From NCBI GenBank assembly GCA_008694505.1, contig VZDJ01000346.1:14450426-14514425 (forward strand): a DNA stretch of 64,000 nt, in the 5' to 3' direction. Position numbers and translations under genes: made by a program. Below, one piece after another: positions 23,325 through 34,446 of this stretch (position 1 is its first letter; each line of letters starts with the position of its first letter). Source of the stretch: Cyanoderma ruficeps (Eukaryota; Chordata; Aves; Passeriformes; Timaliidae). Below the pieces are notes generated by a model. It was given only the letters and a program-made list of their open reading frames with translations. It did no database searches and was not told the origin of the DNA.

Positions 23325-26300
23325 GCCTTTATCAATTGTTATAACAGTCTTTCATAATTAAATTTGATCTTATTGGCACTTCTCCTGTGAAAAGTAGCAA
23401 GATAAGGCATTGCTCTGTCTTTTCCTTACTTTGGTGTGAACTACAACTTTTCCCAAACATTCTTTTCCTGGAATAATTACATCTACTTTCTCTCTTCTTC
23501 AAGCAGAATTTAATTTATTTAGAGAGAGTCAATTTCTCCTCCTTTCCCCAGTCCTCTGTGTTCTGTTTGGAGATGTAGTGTTAGAGGCCCGTTTTCCAAA
23601 TTAACATGGTTACTGCACCAATGAGTCTTTGATGCATATACCTTTTCATTCTGGACTATGTCACACCCCCTGAGGGTTAGTCCACTGCTAATTCAAGTTT
23701 CTAATGGATTTTAGGAGGATTCTCTTCCTTACTGATAGGAATTACCAAAATCACATAAAGACATGCAAAGCCAAACTATGTAAACCAAATGGAAGTATGA
23801 CTCTGATGTTCTGATTAATATTCTGATGTGGAGGTATACATTTTTAAAGAAAAGACAAGTAAGAAAAACATTTTAAGATATTCAAAGCTTTGAAAATGTA
23901 AATCCTGATTAAAAAATGAAGCTAATGAAATGAATTATTTTCTGTTAGAATCTTGTTAGATTGCTTTCTGAAAATTTGTAATTTTTTTTCAAGTATCATT
24001 GCTACTACAGTAACACATCATTGCATGCCATAAATTTTCACATGGGGGCAGTTCTCCATCCATCCTAAGAACTTTGTTATTTGACTACCATTTTCATAGG
24101 TGAAGAAGCACAGGCTCTAGACATGAATTGATTGTATTAAACCCAATTGGAACTCTTGTGAATAATGTTGCCTGCTTAAGGAGCATGTACAGTGTTACAT
24201 CATTATTATTGCTGTATATTTTCAGTGAGTTAGGAATGCATTTAACGGACACTATATATATCAGTAATGCTAATACTGTTTTTATTATTAATGCAGTAAA
24301 ACTATTATATTTTAGCATTAGTATTAAGAATATATGGCAATTCTAATATGGTAAACATTTCTATTTCTGTACGAATTTCCTGATTTACAACAAATAAATA
24401 ATGACTTAAAATAGCTTCACATAATTCAGCAAAGTTTTACCACTGTTTCTAATGATAAGAAATCCCTGATTCTGGTCACACATTAGAATTCATGTGGGGA
24501 TTTATTAATCTTCAGGTTCAGATTTATTTTTTTTTCTCACACAAGCAGTCTCTGCATTTATGTTAAATGTCCCTGATAGTATCAGGTACTATCCTGAGCA
24601 AAACACTAATGTAACGAGAAAATACAAGTGTGGTAGGGTACAGTAGTGAGCAATTTCAATGCTTTTCATTGGAAATGAAAAATGGAAATGGAAAAGTTTG
24701 ATTCTATTGGTATAAAAAATTACACATTTTAAAGATGGCTAAAATAAAGCACTCACAGAGCTCTTTTATTTCAAAAATTCCAAGCAACAAAGGGTATTGT
24801 GTATTTCATTATTTCAAAACTAATTCTGGGTATTATTTTGCAGATCTCTGCCCTGCTTGAAAACACACAGCATACTAGTTGAAAGCACCCAACCATTATT
24901 CTACTATTTCAGTCAAACAGTAGATCTTTTTCATCATCCCCCCCCAAAGAATCTTAGTTAATGTCTCTAATTCTAGGGAGTAGCATTGGCATTTGTATAC
25001 CATTTATATTTTATTAAATAGCAAACATAAGGATGTTAGCCATTCTAAGCCACTGGTTATGTCCCAAAAAGGATCTGTGGAACAAGCTCTGAAAAATTAC
25101 TCATATATAATTGCTTATATATAAATACATAATTTTATATTTTTTTTTGTTTTCTTTTCAATTTTCTCAAATAATCCAACATGTTTCTTATCCAGACTCA
25201 CACAGCTATACTGGGGCTTTTCCCAAGAATAACTATTTGTATATAAGAAGTAGCTTCAGGCAGAAAACTGCTCGTTCCTTGTGAGATGTAATTTATTCCT
25301 GCTTTTAAGTTAGTGCACTCAATTTTCCTCTGTGTATATTGTCAGTTCCAGTACTTAATGCACTACATGGCATCAAGTGCAGTACTTTGACTTTATATTC
25401 TGCTTTGTTCTTTCTACAGCCATAAAAGACAAGCTTATAACAAAGATGCAAAGGCAGTAATTTTATTGCTTACCTTACTAGGTTCTATTTGACATGATTT
25501 AAAAAAAACCATAAATCCATCTGCAACTAAATATATCTGTCTGTGAAATACTTACACTTCTATATGATTATTTCTTGGTAATTATGTGAAGTTTAATTTT
25601 AGTTGTTTTCTTTTCAAAATTCCATACTATTCTGTGCCATATATAAACAAATACAGTCATTAAAGAAAAGTGTATTGGAAGGTCCACAAGACACTTTAAT
25701 TTAATTTTAAGCTACTCTCTGTTATTTCTGACCTAAAACTTAGCTCATGAAGTTGAAATATTTATAGTCATGCATCTGTGTACTTACACAATTATACCAG
25801 TAACTTGTAATTAACAAATTTTTCAGTCCAGTGGGTTCTGCATAGAGGAAATGGCAAAATATTTAAATAGTGAGCTGAATATTCTAATTCAATTTTGACA
25901 CCTGTTAGATCACTGTTAAAAATAAGAGCTTATAAGTATCTCATTTCAGTCCATTTGGAATAAATCCACTGAAGAAGAAGAAATAAATTATGCAGATGAG
26001 TAAAAAGAAACATATCTTTACAAGTACATATATACGTATATATTGCAGGGGAATTACAGAATTCCCAGACTTGGAATTTTATATGAACCTCTCCAGCCTT
26101 TTACCTGTCATGGCAATATATGAGAAATAACTCAATGTTATCCCAGATAAATAGTGAAGAAAGCTGAAATGCATTTTGTCAATGGAAAAAATGAGTTTGG
26201 AAACTGGTTCAGTGGGTTGTGCACTTCTCTGATCAAAATACATGTTCATTTAGACAAATAGAAAAAGTCTCTTGTTGAAAATACAAACAGAATTTTTATA

Positions 26301-26747
26301 TTGACAAATATTTTGTAGCTATATGTACAAGCAATAGTGAAAATATTTTATTAGAACATCTAGGAATACAAATACAACTGTATTCTGTACATGAAATTTC
26401 TAAATTCTAAAAAAATTAAATTTTAGAATGGAGATTCTTACAACACCTATTTTATCATGGAAAAAAATTTTAAAAAACATAATACTTCCTTGATTATGAA
26501 AGTACCTAATTCCTATAACCTTTACAGAATGAAAATATTATATATCAATGTAGCATTATTTATTACCCTCAGTAAATTGTTTCTAGCTCGCTGCATTATG
26601 GAAAAACTGCAAGCTGCAACATTAGGTCAGGAATAGGTGATATAATTAAGTTTCTGTCATATTTCATGATTATAAACAACCTTATCAAAATTAATTTTCA
26701 GGGGAGAAGGCTTTATTTAAAACTAGTCATGGATTGTGCACAGTATA
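23325..26747. other. AT-rich intronic sequence, no gene seen
   Basis: The first four bases are the right copy of the LTR target duplication. The rest is AT-rich with A/T-only patches near 25105-25145 and 26030-26045. No coding frame, RNA gene or repeat family is recognised. Confidence 0.6.
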
Positions 26748-27222
26748 ATTCAAAGAATCGCAAAACCAGTAAGAGTGGAAGGCAGCACAGAGGGTGATCT
26801 TGTCCAAACTTGCTGCTCAAGCAAGCTCCGCTAGAGCACATGACACAGGATTGCATCCACCAGGATCCCCAGGTCTTTCTCCACAGAGCTGCTCTCCAGA
26901 CCAGCCTCCAGCCTGTGCTGCTCCATGGGGTTATTCTTCCCCAGGTGCAGGACTCTGCACCTGACTTTGTTGAATTTCAGGCAGTTGTTCTGTGTCCATC
27001 TCTCCAGCCTGTCAAGTCTTTTTGAAGGTCTCACAGCACTCAGGTTTGGCCACCCCTCCCAGTTTTGTGTCATCAGTGAACTGATTCCCTTTTGTTCAAG
27101 TCATTGATGAATAAGTTAGACAATACTGGGCGCAATATGGAACCTTGGAGGACATGCTAGTGATGACAAACCTCCAACTAGACCCTGTGCCACTGATTAC
27201 AACCCTGCTATTCAGCCGGATT
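26748..27222 (-). pseudogene. CR1 LINE with decayed reverse transcriptase C-terminal region
   Basis: Seen: the plus strand starts with a reversed CR1 3' tip (TTCAAAGAATCGCAAAACC at about 26749) and then holds reversed ORF2. On the minus strand the frame 26831-27073 reads RLDRLERWTQNNCLKFNKVR, then LHLGKNNP and VEKDLGILVD, a CR1 reverse transcriptase signature. Just upstream, in a different frame, the bases encode an FTDDTKLGG-like catalytic-region motif (near 27065), and beyond that lies a decayed VPQGSVLGP-type region (near 27130-27150). The frames do not join, so this is an inactive, frameshifted copy. It lies 0.6 kb downstream of the CSMD3 exon in the direction of transcription and in the same sense. 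Confidence 0.9.
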
Positions 27223-27832
27223 TGTCTTTAACAATATTTCTTTCAGAAAATAAGATTTACCTGTAATACAAGGTTTCTTACTGCAGCTATATTTCTAATA
27301 TGAGCAAGGGAAAAGGGTTTGACCTACAGTATTTGTTAGAATACAAGGGATATCCTATGTAGAAATCTTAAGATATTCAAATCTGACTGACAATAAGGTA
27401 AGACCCTGTAACTCAATTTTTTTGGCAGTTTCATATTTCTGTTTGTTCAATAGCCAAGTTGACAAATAGTTGCTCAATAGTCACTAGATAAAAAGCCAGG
27501 TCTTAGGAACCACTAACAGATCCCAAATCTGCATTCCCATAGCTGCAAGTGTGTCATACACAGATATTTATATTCTACTTATTATTATGTTTTTAGTTCT
27601 CATTACGTAACATATATTTTAAAATAAATGGTAACTATAATTTTAGTAGAACATTGACCTAAAAATTAGTAGGTATATATGCTGAGATACATCATATATG
27701 TAAGCAAGAGATCAAAATATTCAAAAGAGGGATTCTTTAATCATAGTTTAAAACTTAATTATTAATAGAGAGATTAAAGTTTGTTAATACTAATGTATAT
27801 ATTCAGGAACATTATTGTAGGATTTGACTTAC
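27223..27832. other. CSMD3 intron just downstream of the Sushi exon
   Basis: This is AT-rich unique sequence. It ends at the GTAAGT donor of the exon (27832 downward on the minus strand). Nothing else is supported. Confidence 0.7.
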
Positions 27833-28027
27833 CTCTACAGATAGGAACAGGGAAGTCCCACGATGCTGTAGTGACAGAGTTGGCTATGCAAGTAAGCTGT
27901 GGGTGTCCATCCAAAATATATCCAGTTACACAGCTGTATCGGATTTTGTCACCAACATCAAATCTTGTACCATACAAAATACCCTTTGGTGGAACTCCTG
28001 GATTGCCACAGGAACTGCTCTGTAATT
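27833..28027 (-). CDS. CSMD3: CSMD3 exon encoding the first Sushi (CCP) domain
   Basis: This internal exon encodes 65 residues of the extracellular part of a CUB-and-Sushi multiple-domain membrane protein. Seen: read on the minus strand, a polypyrimidine-AG acceptor (cttttccag) precedes it and a GTAAGT donor follows. It enters with two bases finishing a split Glu codon and leaves with one base. The peptide has the Sushi pattern: four cysteines at about residues 7, 33, 47 and 64, the start CGNPGVPPKG, the core YGTRFDVGDKIRYSC, and a Trp (SWDF) just before the last Cys. Family knowledge: Cys1-Cys3 and Cys2-Cys4 pair in each Sushi domain. In CSMD proteins this Sushi follows CUB1, and the next exon begins with Ala-Glu and CUB2; the one-base exit phase (G) fits an Ala codon. 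From memory CSMD3 matches nearly residue for residue, while CSMD1 differs clearly (it has an LPGYILEGH-type core); CSMD2 was not excluded. No stop or frameshift interrupts the exon. The CUB1 exon is not visible upstream in the window. Confidence 0.93.
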
Positions 28028-31000
28028 CTGGAAAAGATACGTATTTATGATTTAAAATGTTTTTATACTTCAAATGTTCTTATAAATAAATGGGGGTTTT
28101 TTTTGCTTATGAATAGAGAACACTAAGGAAACTTTGAGGAGGTAGTCTGTTTTTATGGATATTTTCAACTCTCAACACTGCAAATCCTTTGTTGACTTAG
28201 TGTATTTAACTCTTGCTTAAGCACCCACATATCCAAAGGTAAATGAAAATAAGCATGAGGTTTTCCTTAAGTCCCAGTTATCGATATAGTCATAATTTTT
28301 ATTAAATTGATACAAAAGAAATCATTGCCTATGAACAGGGAACAAAGCACCTTGATATATTTCTGACTTTCATGTTATACAAATGCGAAAATATAAACAA
28401 AATTGTAATACAAACATGAAAGCACATCAGATTCAAATTGAACAAAATTTGGAAGAAAAATGAAATTAATCAAGACGAGAAAATTTTAACAAGCATAAGC
28501 CTGAGCGTGATCAGGAAGCTGTTTAATGATTTAATAGATCTTAGATAATGAAGAAAATGCATGAGATACTGTGGGTAACTGATTTCTGAGCAAAGAACTA
28601 GTTAATTTAATCACATGAAATACCACAGGTCTGGTAACTTCTATAATACAGAGCTTTAAACCACTGGAAATTCAAAATGACTCATGATTGCTCTTAGTCT
28701 GATCTCTGAGGTCATTAATTAGAGATCAGTTTCAGTAGCTGGTACACATACTTCAACTGTGTACCCTTTTGACTGGTGTTTCAGCATCACAAATAGCTTG
28801 ATTACAACATTTTCAGCCATTTACTACCAAAGTCATGGACATTCAATGGATGTTAAAACATAGATTTTGTGCAAGTGTGAACAAAAGATGTTTCATACAC
28901 TCATCGTGAGTTCTTCAAAGCTTGTACCAAGTATACTTATGAGCCTAATGCTAATGGGGAAGAGGGAAATCAGGTATTTGGATTCATACCAAATTCCCCT
29001 AATCTAAAAAGGAAAATGATGGCAGAAGAGAGGGTTGTGTATGTATTGTTTTAATTTCTTTTCCTGAATTCCATGTGACTAAAGCATTTTTGAGTAGCCC
29101 TGATGTGCTCATGAGTGTGTGCACAACATATTTAAATATCTAAGCTGTTACAGGTTTCAATTAAAGAAAAAAGATATAAACACTTATTAAAACAATCAGT
29201 ATGTCTCCCAGCATTCATTACATTCTCAAACTTCAATGCTCAGAACTAGGATATACTACTAGATTTATGATACCAGCCATGAAACAGAACTATGAAAAAG
29301 TTATTAAAAGGCAAAATCAACTATAATCATAAATACATTCCCTATATATCCATGCATATATAAGCACTATATATAAAATATATGCTAACAATGAGTTAAT
29401 TTGCAAGTTTTTGTTTACCAATCATGTTTTGATGTGAATACGTTAAATATGCATATTAGTTGCTGATGTCATTGCTGCTATTTCCTGCTTTCTCTTACAT
29501 AATAAACTGTGGGTTTAGATTTGACTTTCATTACCTTGCACAATGACACAACACAGAAGTAGGAAAGTAGCCTAAGTCACCTTGGTCACTTCAAAGCTCA
29601 CCTAAAGAGCTGATACGTCTACCACTGCTTTATTGAAGTGTTCTATGATGAAACAACACTCCCCTGCCCTCAAATCTGCAACCTCTGCAAAGAAGGCAAT
29701 GCTACAGCTACTCCTGCACATTTGTGCAAAAGAATTTGTTTTAAATCCTCGAACAGTTTTCAAGGCTATTCAATTTGTTATTTGTCATCACACCATGTCA
29801 AAATGAAGGTAAGAATATCATCCTGTGGATTTTGGTTATCATATGAATCACATTATATTAACTTGAAAACTCGGCCTGTACACAATGTTTTCATTTTCAA
29901 CTTCTCCCAGAAGATGAAGCCTTTCAGAAGCCTGTATCTCTTAGGGCTTTGTAAAAAGGTCGCACAAAGATTCACTGTCCTTCGAAATAAGAAATGTAAA
30001 GATTAGCAATGTCACTACCTAAAATTGCTTCCTTTACTTTTACTGCTGTCTCACCAAGAATTACCCACAGAAAGCAATTTATTCTTGTGAAATTACATTA
30101 CATTTTAAAGCGCTAATTAAAAATCACCCTCCTTCTAAAATAAAACTAATTTTCCAGTTGCAATACTATATGACTCATCTGAAAGGAATTCTTGGCATTT
30201 TTCATTAACTTTTTAACTTTATGAAGGTGGCCTGGGAGTATGTTACTATTTCTAACCCTTCAAGCGATTTTGTTCCTGATTCTAGATAAGAAAGTAGAAA
30301 AAAAAAAGTACACTTTTAAGTATATTAATTATTCTGTGAGTATTTTCATTTTGAACATCTACAAGTGCCTTATGTGAGGACGAGAGGGAGATAATTTGCC
30401 AAGTAACTGCATTTTTCTTCTTTGATAGGTAGTACCCATTTTCAAACTGAGTGTGACACTGTACTACCAACTCCCTGACATGCAAAGCTACGGATTGTTA
30501 CCCTAAGATTGTCAGCTGTCAGGGAACACAGGAATTGCCAAACTAGGTTGTAATTTTTATTCAGCTCTGCACAGATTCTTGACTTCAGTGACATTTTGAT
30601 AATCATTAATGATATGAAGGGTGGAAAAGTATTTCCTTTTAAATTTGCCGTGGTGTAGTTCGGTTGAACTTCTCCTTGTTCATGTAGTCTGAAAATAAGC
30701 ATAATTGAATTTTTTATACCTTCCCACTTTTTTTTTCATTTTTCTGTATTATTTCTCTTCTCCTTTTCAAAGCAAGTTGTCCCAATTGTTTCAATCTCTC
30801 TCCAAGCAGGAATTTTCTTTGTCCTAGATTCAATTTTGTAAACAAGGTATGTATGAATGTATTTGTTCTCTTTTTTTTTTTAACATAATGTTAAAACATG
30901 AAGCTTAAAATATCCTTCAACGTTGTTCAGTATTTTTCTATTGAATTAATTCTTAATAATGCCAATGTAAATTCTGTTAAAAAAGCTATGGGTTAAATGT

Positions 31001-33965
31001 ATCTGGGAGAGTTCTGTTTAGCAAGAGTGGACCCGCTCCTTTAAGGACTTTAATTAGCAGAAATTCAGTCCTTTATAGATACTAACTAATAAGATATTCA
31101 AATTAAATAGCATTAAATATAATTTATTTCTGACAATTTTTTTAAAAAAAATAAGACTAGCAGAAATTTAGAGCCTCTGTCAGCATTCACTCAGGGAGAA
31201 ACAAATCAGAACCAGCTAAGACAATTTCAAATTCACTTGCTTTTTATTTAGATTTTAAATCAGGAATGTTTGGGTTTTTTTCTGTTATGATATTTATGAA
31301 ATCAAAGTTGGCACTATCCTCCCTAAAATGAAATTTATAATTTGATGTCTAAATAAACAAAACAAGTATTTTCACATATTCCAGTAATAAAGGCATTTGT
31401 CATAGTGCTGCATTCCCTTAAGCTTAGTTATGAATACTACTGTCATTCACACACTATTTCATTATAGAATTTGGAACATAAATAATTTTTTTATTTTTTA
31501 AAGAGTTGATCCATACATTTTCATAGCTTTTGTTGTAGCTATTGCAAATCAAATGATGATCCCATTTTTCCCAAAATAAAGTGAGAAATACTGTCAATAC
31601 ATATATATATCTTCATGAGTACTCACATAATGCATATGAAAGGCATATGAAATATCCCAATACAGGGTAATACTTGTTTCATGTAGTACTTTTGAAAATA
31701 AATACTCATGGTACCCCTATACTCCCTGTTCAGATATCTCCCCATAGTACTGCTTGGTACCAGTCGTACACTGTTCATTTGTGCCTACTACTCCAAGCAG
31801 TAATTCCTCTGCCATGCAAACATGAATATGAATGTTATTCTAGCAGCCACTCCAGTTGTCATTTGGGACAGGACGTGGTGTACTGGAAATAGTGGAATAT
31901 GTCTCTACAGGGATACTCCTTGGAAAAGCTGTGCACATAAGTACTTTGACTTACTTACAAGCAAGAATGCTTTGGTATTGAAGGCTCAAGGCTGATTTCA
32001 GAAGTGCTGCATGTAGTATGTGTGTGGCTGTATGGACAGCTATACACTCAAAAGGTCTCAAATACTAGGACAGGTGATGTCTTTGTAAAAATAAGAAGTA
32101 GCCGGAAATTCCCTTGTCCAAAATTCATCTATATTGGATCTCATAATAGTTTATTTTAGTTGTTCATTGTTTTCCAAATGTTTTATAAACTAAAAAAGTA
32201 ACTTCAATACATAGCTTCTAACTCATAATATTTTGCCTTTTTTTCCTCAAAACTTATACTTTTCTTACTTTCTATTCTGTCCTCATTCACATTGGTCTGA
32301 ATATATGAGTAGGCATGGTCTAGATTTGAATCTAATAGGGACTAGAAGAACTAACTGATGAATATAGGAATACTGTTGTCTTTCTACACTCTTATAGAAA
32401 CATACGTATACGTGCATGTTTCTCTTGAGATTGCAGAGTGAAGGAAACCACAAGAAAAAATTGGAGTAGGCAATACAAATGCAGTGAAAAAAAAAACAAA
32501 CTTAATATTGAAATGTCAATTTAACTGCACAAAAAATGTAAGATTCAGAGAGTAAAGACACATTTTAAATGAATGCTTTGAAAAATCTATCATAAGCAAC
32601 ACAGGTGTATTAAAACAGTTATTGTATTTTAAAAATTCCCTCTGCCAAAATCCATGTCTTTCCTTTCTAGAAGTTCAACAACAAAAATGATTATCCCTTG
32701 ATTCCAACAAATCTGTCAACTTAAGATGCAAGTGCAGAATGAAGAGTCACTATTCTGAAATTCACTTTTGTTTACAACAGTGACAGAAAGTGTTTGTCCA
32801 GTAATGTAAACTTCTCTGGAGCTTTTCTTTTAATTTCTGCATTTTTTGTGGATCAATCAAAAGAGACTGTCATATTCTGGTGTCTAAATATAAATACTCG
32901 AGCAAGAGAAAGTGTGAGAAGTTTTGTGGGTTTTTTTCCCAAAGGAAAAGAGTGTTTTTTCTTTTCCTGTTTTAATTGCTTGTCCTTGATTAATGTATTT
33001 GCAATAGTAACATCACTGAGGGTCTCTTCACTAAAGATCATACAGGTAATTACATTGCAGTTTCCTACTTATTTTTTAATGATTGACATAATTTCACTTT
33101 TTTCTTCCTTTTGAGATTATTTTCATGTCAAAAAATGACAGAAGTCCCTGTCATGATGGAACTTTCAATGTAGATTTTTTATACTGAATTTAATTCCGTT
33201 TTTAAGTACATTGAAACAATAACCGTATTTGTCTTCTTTGCCAGTAAGACAATTTTTATTTATAGCATAAAATCATACACTGTTTTAATAGGAACAAACT
33301 TGTTTCAGCATTAATTTAGAACTGCATTAACATAATTCTTCTACAAGCAAGGGAACAGCAAAAATACAGAAAAAAAACCCTCCAGGATATGAGGCAAAAA
33401 AGGGACAATCACAATACTGTAGTCACATTCATACAGTGTGCATGAAGAATGTCCAGGGTTTGCAGTGTATTCTCTTCTCATGCAACGTTCAGGATATCTG
33501 TTTAAATCAGCTGCAGATGCAGAACAGCACTAGAGGCACTAGAGCTGAAGGACCTTGCAAAAAAATAATGGCAGTCACTAATTTAACCACAGGGCAGCAC
33601 AACCTGGAACCAAGTGAAACCTACAGAAACATGCTTCAGTAGATATGGTTAAATTTGATATTGTTCCATCAGGCACATTTCTGAAGTGCAACCTGAAGGG
33701 AATGACAAGCAGGCAAATACCACATAGCTGGCAAAGGTGTAGTTAACAGCACCAGCCACGCTTACTTGCCTTTACCAAATTCCCCTTGAATAGAGTTTAA
33801 CTACAGTAAATTCATGCACAGTTGCTGAGGGCACCAATTAAATCCTGTGTATGGCTGGAAGGTAGGTGCACTTAGTGCATGGACCGAGAAAGACCACTGG
33901 AATCAGCATGAAGTTTCCCCCAGGATGTAGAGTTACAAGTGATACAGTTTAACACATGGCCAGAG
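28028..33965. other. CSMD3 intron upstream of the Sushi exon, no gene seen
   Basis: It carries the acceptor AG at 28028-28029 (minus strand). The rest is AT-rich, with A/T patches near 29340-29390. Open frames at 29638-30006 and 32794-33114 have no domain and lack splice context. The sequence near 33430-33960 is less AT-rich and could be an old repeat, but I could not assign it. No CUB-type exon is recognised. Confidence 0.6.
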
Positions 33966-34446
33966 TGTTACAAACCCCTTGTAAATGTATCAATCTCTGA
34001 GGGTCCAGCCCTTGCAGATTGGCTTGAAATATTCATGGTGAGACTGCTCTTCAGGGGTGTTTTGTAAAGTAAAAGGTTTAATAAATAAAAAATAACAACC
34101 ATTACAGAAAACAAAAGAAAAGCCATGCACAGTTGTCTGAGAAACCTCTGACACCTTGCTAAAAACGCTCTAAAAAGCCTCTTAGTTCCTTTGTGCTGCT
34201 TCTGAAATACTGAATGTTTTAGGAGGGACAATTTGGCTTGCTGCCAATAGGGAGAGGTACAGGATTTGAAAAACAGTGGAAAGGTCCAACAGGTCCTTCT
34301 CTCTTGGCCCTGAGCCAATTACAATAAGAAGGGCACAGAACTTTCTAGTTAAACTTTCCAAAATGTCTAAAGGTAAACTGAAACTCTTTCCTTATACAGA
34401 GATACCCAGTCGGGAGTGGGGGATCCTGTACTACATACAAGTATCA
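33966..34446 (-). mobile_element. Probable solo LTR, 481 bp, with 5-bp target duplication
   Basis: On the plus strand the segment starts TGTTACAAACC and ends AAGTATCA, giving near-matching inverted termini (TGTTAC against TGATAC). CAGAG flanks it directly on both sides (33961-33965 and 34447-34451). Read on the minus strand there is an ATTAAA signal near 34083, about 110 bp before the end, and a GTATAAGG TATA-like box near 34398, which supports minus orientation. A/T-rich AATAAA motifs also occur on the plus strand at the same place, so orientation is not certain. A 116-codon minus-strand open frame overlaps it and is treated as chance. Five-base duplications are usual for ERVL-like elements (inference). 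Confidence 0.6.

Noticed and set aside
29638..30006. 122-codon plus-strand open frame with several cysteines
   Set aside because: The Cys pattern matches no known domain, the strand is opposite to CSMD3, and there is no splice context.
33968..34318. 116-codon minus-strand open frame with a hydrophobic segment
   Set aside because: It lies inside the candidate LTR, crosses its polyadenylation region, and has no recognisable domain.
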